DNA of 9,799 nucleotides from Planctomycetaceae bacterium (GTDB taxonomy: Bacteria > Planctomycetota > Planctomycetia > Planctomycetales > Planctomycetaceae), in NCBI GenBank assembly GCA_020426425.1, contig JAGQQB010000107.1:1-9799 (forward strand). Reading direction: 5' to 3'. The position numbers were made by a program, and so were the translations under genes. Below the pieces are notes generated by a model, which was given only the letters and a program-made list of their open reading frames with translations, did not search any database and had not been told where the DNA came from. This document shows, in pieces, positions 7,301 to 9,799 of the stretch (positions are counted from its first letter, which is position 1; every line of letters starts with the position of its first letter).

Positions 7301-9799
7301 GATTCCGTTGTCGAGTTTGTCGACACACCGGCAACTGCCGATGTCGATGAGTACACCGTCGATCTCAGCGGCTCGGTTGGGCAGAAAGTCGACATCCTAT
7401 TGGCTGGATTGCAGAGCGCCGATTTCCGCGGTCAGACGTTGGAACTCCGCGATTCCAATGGCAACCTCGTTGCCAGTGCGACCACCGCGCCGGTCGAAGC
7501 GAACCACGACCTGTCGCTGCTTGGATTCACGGTGCCCGACATCGGCACGAACGAATACACACTGCGTTTCAGTTCGACCATCGGTGGACAGTACACGATT
7601 CTGGTGGCCGACGCGCTGCAGTTCGATACCGAAACGATCGCGCCGCCCATGTTGACCTTCGGTACGCCAGTGCTCGGGCACATCAGCGAAATTGCGTTGG
7701 TACAAGTCGAGCCAGACGATTATGCGCCTGGTACCGTCCTGAATTCGATCGTCCCTGGCGTTACAATTTCGGCGGACGGCATCGCAGGCAACGTTACGAG
7801 TGCCGCGTTGGGTGTGAACGCACCTACAGGCAGCCTGGCCTTTGCCGCTCCATCCGGTTCAGCAACTGGTTGGGGAAGCACCACTCAGTTCCGTGCAGAC
7901 TTCGCGCAGGCGACCAACTTTGTCTCAATCGACGTTGGCTCCGACGACAGTTCCGACATTTCCTTCCTCAGAGCTTACGACGCCACTGGAACATTGCTGC
8001 AAGAGGTTCTCAGCAGCGCGCTCACGACCGGGAATTCGGAAACACTGAGTATCACCCGTCCCACTGCAGAGATCGCCTACATCCTCGCTGGTGGCTACAG
8101 CGGGGATCTGGCCATTGTGGACAATCTGCAGTTCAACGGGCCGCGTGAATTTGACGAGTTCCTGCTCGATGTGACCACCGGGCAGGAAATCACCCTCTTC
8201 ACCGCAACGCCGTTCGACGGACTGTCCAACTCGCCGGTGAATTCGCTGGACCCGGTGATCATCGTACTCGATGAGAACGGCACGGAAGTCATTCGCGACG
8301 ATGACACATTGGGTGGAAAGAACGCATTCCTGAGCTTCACCGCAACGAGTACAGGCCTGTACACCGTGATCGTTCAGTCTGCGGCTGGCTCCGGCGAATA
8401 TCTGCTCCAGGCTGATGTCGCTGGCCTCCCTGAGCAGCAGATTGTCAGCAGTCCGACACCCACGGTCGCCGCTGCTCCTGGGAATCAATTCCACTTCGAT
8501 GTCGAATACAATACGTCCGATGCCGATGCGACGCTTAGCGGCTTGGGTCTGCGGATTCACTTCGACAGCACCAAGGTGTCGCCACACCAGATTTCCAACA
8601 TCTACGCGACGGGACAAGTGGTTGCGCCAGGAATGGTCCAGGCCGACACAAGTGATTTCGATGGCGATGCGGCGACCGATTCGTTCATTCTGATCGCCTG
8701 GACCGATCTCAGCGGTAATTGGCCCGGTGGCGCGCTTCCACAACGGTTGTTCACAGCCACCTTTACATTTGACTCCAGCCTCACCGACAACGAATCGACC
8801 GCCTTCAACTTCTCGTCCAGTTCAACCGCGACCGGGTACACGTTCGAGTCGACTCCGGTGATTGCCGAGACCCGCGTGCTCGATGTCGACGCGAACTCAT
8901 CGGAAGACGCATTGACCGATGGCTTGCTCGCGCTAAGGTACCTGTTCGGTGCCCGGGGTACGCAGTTGACCGACAATGCGGTCGGTAATGGCGCAAGCCG
9001 CTTTGATGCGGCTGCGATTGAGGCGTATCTTGAAGCCGCCCGGCAAACCATGCTCGACGTCGATGGCAACGGAACTGCCGATGCCCTCACCGATGGATTG
9101 ATGCTCATCCGTTACCTGTTCGGTGCCCGGGGTACCCAACTCGTCGACAGTGCCATCGGCTCCGGGGCAACACGAACTTCGGCCACTGAAGTTGAGGCGT
9201 TCCTGGCCAGCTTCATCGCCAGCACGCAGCTTTCACCCGGCGACCTCGCCGCAGCACAGACGCTGTTTGACCAGGTTCGGTCTGAATTCGCCAACGACTC
9301 ACCGGAACCACTCGCACCAGATGCGCAGATCATCGCACCCACTCCAGCCACACAAACGGCCGGCGCCAACGAAGCCGTCAGCTTCGACGTCGAGTACAGC
9401 GTCGACACCAGCGACAACACCTTGAACGGATTGGGACTGCGTGTCCACTATGACTCGACGAGGCTCACGCCAAATGCATTCACCAACGTCCATACCGGCG
9501 GATTAATCGTCGCCCAAGGAGCCCCCCAAGACGACACGGCTGACTTCGATGGCGACACCGCTACCGACAAGTTCATCGTTCTGTCGTGGGCGGATCTGTT
9601 CGGTAGCTGGCCGAACACAGCCTTGCCTCTCACGTTGTTCACAGCGAACTTCACCACTGCGGGCGACTTTGCTGACACGACCGACGTGAACTTCTCTGCT
9701 TCATCGACACATGTGGGCTACGTTTTCCAATCAACTTCCGCGACGATTGAAGCACCAGTCGCGACCGGCAGTGACCTGATCGGCATCGACTTTGGCGGC
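1169..9799 (+). CDS. Giant planctomycete multidomain surface/secreted protein (LEPR-XLL-type), C-terminus outside window
   Basis: A single frame of at least 2877 codons starts at ATG 1169 and has no stop before the window end. The start is chosen for the upstream in-frame TGA at 1088, the AGGGG at 1158-1162 and the Arg-rich leader. Modules in order (residues): leader with FEDRVMLS (47-54); metzincin-like block with HEGFHTFTAVH (291-301); calcium-loop region (346-503); PPC-like sandwiches (504-618, 830-917, 1371-1464, 1719-1822, 2058-2148, 2327-2417); jelly-roll-like insert (663-826); propeller-like block (951-1368); two Ig-like domains (1470-1711); NIDO-like block (1823-2050); sandwich insert (2180-2326); cohesin-like (2423-2568); dockerin-like pair (2569-2685); second cohesin-like (2718-2864). 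The protein looks rich in Asp, Thr, Ser and Gly and poor in Cys (positions 23, 965 and 967 only, by eye), as usual for exported proteins. Likely exported and acting in adhesion or matrix assembly (inference). It has its own 306-base upstream spacer, so operon membership with the sulfatase is unclear. Domain names are family-pattern calls made by eye. Confidence 0.93.
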   Translation, partial: MLFFRPLQALSRQMYQARVFLGCLFRGRHRARVRRTRHQQERLAQAFEDRVMLSSTFYLDFGAGIGMGNTMSTTLGDFRNIFGPGLHGDGTGSDLTSGFSLTASNTLDFTPLQYDFDNDGATTDLDIIALSNAVVPIVQRALEPFDIEVVVASATSLADAALTVGSNAGDPTGEFDAYNFIMDITSDGYGGGSVGDLARNVISQLSLESPLRNLIDYVPVNPLGTSDGSIGDNAGLFGIAAGDDLFSQTGNNQDEATLTFADTVLASTTGTPGTAQFNSNLAHRIAYTATHEGFHTFTAVHTTGGGALPTLLTSGDVIRLGSVTRENPFMVTRFDLFHTGLTVSEPNNYLMVANSPDLGLVDLNNNGTPDFAYVTGTGAHDRIRLTSLGGSLVNVQIDAYSDQAHTTLLASESYTIDLATESEGEILIDGGINSDEIAIDGNIPADFRVRGGTGQDGGAAIDTLFVFNSSFTDAPSGSESGALSFGGQVANYEEVEQIVTSLEEPLAFEPASSLGSLTYQANASGPLLPAATAALTFTVKAGQRLSVTMVPEASVRARVSLVRIDAGIPTVVTEVTAAAVGDRVQLPMSTTNDADYVIEVHSLDSTTGNISVSAVLNAAHESESFGGLDNNTQANAQNLNNTFVALDTSASIGGVVGQGDTLGEDFESGSLGPAWITNSTATGRIQVTGSQGTNSGAFALLMDSAVDGTYSLNEAIWTVDLTGATNPVLTFSHAQLGDETDSLPAQFTGSTNGDGVSVSFDGTTWFRVQDASSHSGWQEVSVDLQPIAASAGATFGPNFRVKFQQYDNFGTPSDGRVYDDIQISGAGTSDWYRFDVTDGDQIGLALEDVDSPGSGMPGPTQINLYDASGALLSLGIPAQNALRVLNGFADQLDGSGATYFVEVVGAPANYQLTVVRGGSFEAEFNDDAATAQAGTAIAGHLSSTGVSDTSLLREFAGIDSTVAFCGCEPPDTHSAVGPNHVIEVVNTAIAIYNKDGSVALASTPLTTFFSSSVVAGETFDFDPVVAYDEIDDRWVVAVLIAASANSAETDLLYAVSDTSDPTGGWTEQHRIDFGGISPGLFADYPKIGYNADAHVLTFNMFGASFVDVNILAIDKASVLDANPSTFTHFISERPSSSFTMAAATMHGAQPGDPMWLVEEAGFGGGGGNIRVVRMDDVLTGTPTYTNFTVPVSSYTFPPDAPQPGGTINTNDTRVLNSEWRDNRLVATHTVGVNGKATVRWYEFDTSGGTVSLTQEGQIDPGAGIATYFPSIAINAAGDIGITYMQSSSSEYMSMYVTGQKAGTTPGTMGVPQLVKGGNETYPGGRAGDYSGIAVDPVTDTFWASNEVSLSGSPNPLWSTWIGEFAVSDILDEDWFEFDMLGGQPMMIETFTPNGSPGFPDNLLDPEIAVFDPQGNLVAISDANTAGDGRNEVLNLTAGQTGKYQVRIRATGLSEGDYFLRISGADGDFVTPSIIATNPFDGQTLGSYPTHITIDVSEAILLSTLDATDVTIGGLPALSLEFVDADTFIAEVDPAGFNGDGSYVVLLFNDMFTDFAGNGNDFYISSFDIDTQGPTISEITWNNDTFPGNATFTPGPLDIVASFDEQLFALSSARRGLRTPGTDDVLLTDAVTGQQYMPNRVDYNPMNLTFTAEFDFVPEGDYTLTFVSGTGAFEDQLGNALDGEPLGSNADGTPTGDGNPGGDYTVSFVVDQPPGLLNSFERIEPLGSLASISSQNVAVLHDASDVDVRTFFADGGETLLFAGVFSDNANITITIPGLFGPVTVPVVAGELTHLPLVQIPTSNLYAIQLASDTAVQVDFEVFKNIIPEALVGDSDTGNALALDQSKLIFGNGRFAAVGEIAPVAPAGIQVNHRTDNTAFVDISGTGTLLSLTDDQEVTISTTVGNRLLPAGTVTVADNGGILAGSGSLSTSNSSLPTTSVFNALLPLWDDLYSNPGTVHWQETVVDGVNALVVQWTGVERFGVSGDPFTFQIQLLESGPVLARFVYPDVSVGNATYDGGASATVGVQVSQSEAYQFSVNQASLSTDSVVEFVDTPATADVDEYTVDLSGSVGQKVDILLAGLQSADFRGQTLELRDSNGNLVASATTAPVEANHDLSLLGFTVPDIGTNEYTLRFSSTIGGQYTILVADALQFDTETIAPPMLTFGTPVLGHISEIALVQVEPDDYAPGTVLNSIVPGVTISADGIAGNVTSAALGVNAPTGSLAFAAPSGSATGWGSTTQFRADFAQATNFVSIDVGSDDSSDISFLRAYDATGTLLQEVLSSALTTGNSETLSITRPTAEIAYILAGGYSGDLAIVDNLQFNGPREFDEFLLDVTTGQEITLFTATPFDGLSNSPVNSLDPVIIVLDENGTEVIRDDDTLGGKNAFLSFTATSTGLYTVIVQSAAGSGEYLLQADVAGLPEQQIVSSPTPTVAAAPGNQFHFDVEYNTSDADATLSGLGLRIHFDSTKVSPHQISNIYATGQVVAPGMVQADTSDFDGDAATDSFILIAWTDLSGNWPGGALPQRLFTATFTFDSSLTDNESTAFNFSSSSTATGYTFESTPVIAETRVLDVDANSSEDALTDGLLALRYLFGARGTQLTDNAVGNGASRFDAAAIEAYLEAARQTMLDVDGNGTADALTDGLMLIRYLFGARGTQLVDSAIGSGATRTSATEVEAFLASFIASTQLSPGDLAAAQTLFDQVRSEFANDSPEPLAPDAQIIAPTPATQTAGANEAVSFDVEYSVDTSDNTLNGLGLRVHYDSTRLTPNAFTNVHTGGLIVAQGAPQDDTADFDGDTATDKFIVLSWADLFGSWPNTALPLTLFTANFTTAGDFADTTDVNFSASSTHVGYVFQSTSATIEAPVATGSDLIGIDFGG
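1334..2203 (+). other. Metzincin-like zinc-protease domain (variant motif)
   Basis: Residues 56-345. HEGFHTFTAVH at 291-301 has the zinc-ligand spacing of metzincins (HExxHxxGxxH): His291, Glu292, His295 and His301. The usual Gly at the eighth position is Thr298. Met330, in NPFMVTRF, lies 29 residues after the last His and could be the Met-turn. Upstream, an acidic D-rich stretch (115-124, DFDNDGATTD) could bind calcium. Domain extent is approximate. It may be an active peptidase or a degenerate relative. Confidence 0.6.
2204..2677 (+). other. Calcium-loop and beta-rich linker region
   Basis: Residues 346-503. DLNNNGTPD (362-370) resembles an EF-like DxNxNGxxD calcium loop. ILIDGGINSDEIAIDGN and the following GGTGQDGG...IDTLFV pattern resemble the repetitive beta-strand regions that follow protease-like heads in giant planctomycete proteins. 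No named family is assigned. Confidence 0.45.
2678..3022 (+). other. PPC-like beta-sandwich 1
   Basis: Residues 504-618. FEPASSLGSL, then FTVKAGQRLSVTM and DYVIEVHSLDS...ISVSAVLN follow the strand order of bacterial pre-peptidase C-terminal (PPC, PF04151) domains. The opening resembles FERIEPLGSL of unit 4 in this same protein. The domain is divergent, so the call rests on pattern. Confidence 0.45.
3029..3919 (+). other. PPC-like unit 2 interrupted by a jelly-roll-like insert
   Basis: Residues 621-917. The opening (ESESFGGLDNNTQANAQNL) is a PPC-style start. It is followed at 663-826 by a jelly-roll-like module beginning EDFESGSLGPAW and ending VYDDIQISG, resembling MAM/'DFExG' sandwiches. 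The PPC pattern then resumes with DWYRFDVTDGDQIGLAL (830 onward), INLYDASGALL and TYFVEVVG...YQLTVV. The insert therefore sits inside, not beside, the PPC unit. Confidence 0.55.
3646..3666. repeat. Perfect 10-bp inverted repeat with 1-base centre
   Basis: Arms CGGTACCAGT and ACTGGTACCG flank a single G. The repeat lies in coding sequence exactly where the jelly-roll-like insert ends and the PPC pattern (GTSDWYR) resumes. A match this long with such a tight centre is uncommon by chance in 10 kb, though not excluded. Confidence 0.5.
4019..5272 (+). other. Beta-propeller-like domain with CGC cysteine pair
   Basis: Residues 951-1368. Landmarks are CGCEPPDTHSAVGPNHVIE (965-983), AIYNKDGS, DFDPVVAYDEIDDRWVV (1020-1036), ADYPKIGYN, and GDYSGIAVDP...FWASNEV (from 1327). 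The recurring aromatic/Asp-rich blade patterns and the GDYSGIAVDP signature resemble sialidase-like or repeat-propeller regions seen in bacterial surface proteins. No glycosidase active site was identified, so a catalytic role is not claimed. A binding function is as likely. Confidence 0.5.
5279..5560 (+). other. PPC-like beta-sandwich 3
   Basis: Residues 1371-1464. DEDWFEFDMLGGQPMMIE, DPEIAVFDPQGNLVAISD and GKYQVRIRATGLSEGDYFLRI give the full PPC strand order, and this is among the clearest copies. It directly follows the propeller-like block and precedes the Ig-like pair. Confidence 0.7.
5576..6301 (+). other. Two bacterial Ig-like (Big_5/SbsA-like) domains
   Basis: Residues 1470-1567 begin TPSIIATNPFDGQTL and contain ITIDVSEAILLSTLDATDVTIGG and YVVLLFNDMFTDFAGN, the usual Big_5 pattern of a 'sea/ldp' strand followed by D-x-x-GN. 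Residues 1572-1711 repeat it: GPTISEI, LDIVASFDEQL, DYTLTFVSG and FEDQLGNALDG. Both are stalk-like structural modules. Confidence 0.65.
6323..6634 (+). other. PPC-like beta-sandwich 4 (divergent)
   Basis: Residues 1719-1822. FERIEPLGSL and DASDVDVRTFFADGGETLLFAG match the start of PPC domains, and LYAIQLASDTAVQVDFEVF ends like one. It replaces the usual D-x-Y-x-F with DVDVRTF. Confidence 0.5.
6635..7318 (+). other. Unassigned beta-rich block, NIDO-like
   Basis: Residues 1823-2050. LPLWDDLY (1945-1952), VHWQETVVDG, VVQWTGVERFG, TFQIQLLESG, ARFVYPDV and GASATVGVQ recall the strand sequence of NIDO (nidogen extracellular) domains. The first half (LPAGTVTVADNGGILAGSG) is Gly/Ser-rich beta. The assignment is by pattern only. 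Confidence 0.35.
7340..7612 (+). other. PPC-like beta-sandwich 5
   Basis: Residues 2058-2148. DVDEYTVDLSGSVGQKVDIL, LELRDSNGNLVASA, and EYTLRFSSTIGGQYTILVA follow the PPC pattern in order. Confidence 0.6.
7706..8419 (+). other. PPC-like unit 6 interrupted by a beta-sandwich insert
   Basis: VEPDDYAPGTVLN (from 2180) is a PPC-style opening. Residues up to 2326 then form a distinct sandwich with SIDVGSDDSSDISFLRAYD (from 2253) and VDNLQF (2317-2322), a pattern common in secreted bacterial proteins. The PPC strands follow at 2327-2417: FDEFLLDVTTGQEITLF, DPVIIVLDENGTEV, LYTVIVQSA and EYLLQADV. This is the same interrupted layout as unit 2. Confidence 0.55.
8435..8872 (+). other. Cohesin-like domain 1
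   Basis: Residues 2423-2568. FHFDVEYNTSDADATLSGLG, LRIHFDSTKVSP and ALPQRLFTATFTF follow the cohesin-like beta-sandwich pattern found beside dockerin repeats. DFDGDAATD (2496-2504) adds an acidic, possibly calcium-binding loop. It shares about 43 of 76 hand-aligned positions with the second copy, starting 888 bases upstream of it. Confidence 0.6.
8939..8961 (+). repeat. Exact 23-base direct repeat, copy 1 (dockerin helix)
   Basis: This stretch encodes YLFGAR plus flanking bases of the first dockerin-like unit. It is identical over 23 bases to 9113-9135, one 174-base (58-codon) unit later, while the bases around both copies differ. Confidence 0.8.
9113..9135 (+). repeat. Exact 23-base direct repeat, copy 2 (dockerin helix)
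   Basis: Second copy of the repeat at 8939-8961, in the same reading frame within the second dockerin-like unit. The conserved amino acids explain part of the match; the synonymous identity across the stretch suggests recent duplication or gene conversion. Confidence 0.8.
9320..9760 (+). other. Cohesin-like domain 2
   Basis: Residues 2718-2864. VSFDVEYSVDTSDNTLNGLGLRVHYDSTRLTP, DFDGDTATD (2792-2800) and WADLFGSWPNTALPLTLF match the first cohesin-like domain position by position, with the acidic loop 296 residues after its counterpart. It is followed by DLIGIDFGG, where the window ends inside what looks like the start of another module. Confidence 0.6.

Larger units (their letters stand above)
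8873..9223 (+). other. Two tandem dockerin-like calcium repeats
   Basis: Residues 2569-2685. DVDANSSEDALTDGLLALRYLFG (from 2572) and DVDGNGTADALTDGLMLIRYLFG (from 2630) repeat every 58 residues, each followed by GARGTQL and a second helical stretch ending IEAYL or VEAFL. Both have Asp-x-Asp-x-Asn loop positions. Each 58-residue unit is about the size of one dockerin, with its second loop degenerate. The function may be calcium-dependent binding to cohesin-like partners. Confidence 0.75.

Noticed and set aside
7925..8743. Antisense open frame of about 272 codons
   Set aside because: It overlaps PPC unit 6 and the first cohesin-like domain in the sense frame. It is Arg/Val-rich and motif-free, as expected from a shadow frame in GC-rich DNA.

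Overview
The window looks like planctomycete DNA (Pirellula/Rhodopirellula-like). It is moderately GC-rich, and it carries the 3' part of a type I sulfatase followed by one giant surface-protein gene whose N-terminus has the planctomycete-style 'LEPR-XLL' motif (here FEDRVMLS). This is a lineage guess from gene content; nothing in the window fixes a species.

Layout: (1) bases 2-862 are the C-terminal 286 codons of a sulfatase, with its 5' end outside the window. (2) Bases 863-1168 are a spacer with a small hairpin, a 10-base palindrome, a weak promoter-like pair and a possible ribosome binding site. (3) Bases 1169-9799 form one uninterrupted + strand frame of at least 2877 codons (about 300 kDa so far). 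It has no stop before the window ends, so its C-terminus is missing. I read it codon by codon and found no in-frame stop.

The giant protein is a string of mostly beta-rich extracellular modules. In order they are: an Arg-rich leader ending in FEDRVMLS; a metzincin-like block with HEGFHTFTAVH; a calcium-loop/surface region; a PPC-like beta-sandwich; a PPC unit interrupted by a jelly-roll-like insert; a beta-propeller-like block with the CGC cysteine pair; another PPC; two bacterial Ig-like (Big_5-like) domains; another PPC; a NIDO-like block; another PPC; a second PPC unit interrupted by a beta-sandwich; a cohesin-like domain; two tandem dockerin-like repeats; a linker; and a second cohesin-like domain running to the window edge.

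How they may work together (inference): the protein is probably exported and cell-surface-bound or released. A possible protease head, repeated calcium-dependent beta-sandwich stalks and a cohesin/dockerin-type tail would suit adhesion, matrix assembly or polymer capture. The upstream sulfatase would suit desulfation of marine polysaccharides, but a functional link between the two genes is not shown by the sequence. Long antisense open frames across the giant gene are treated as shadows.
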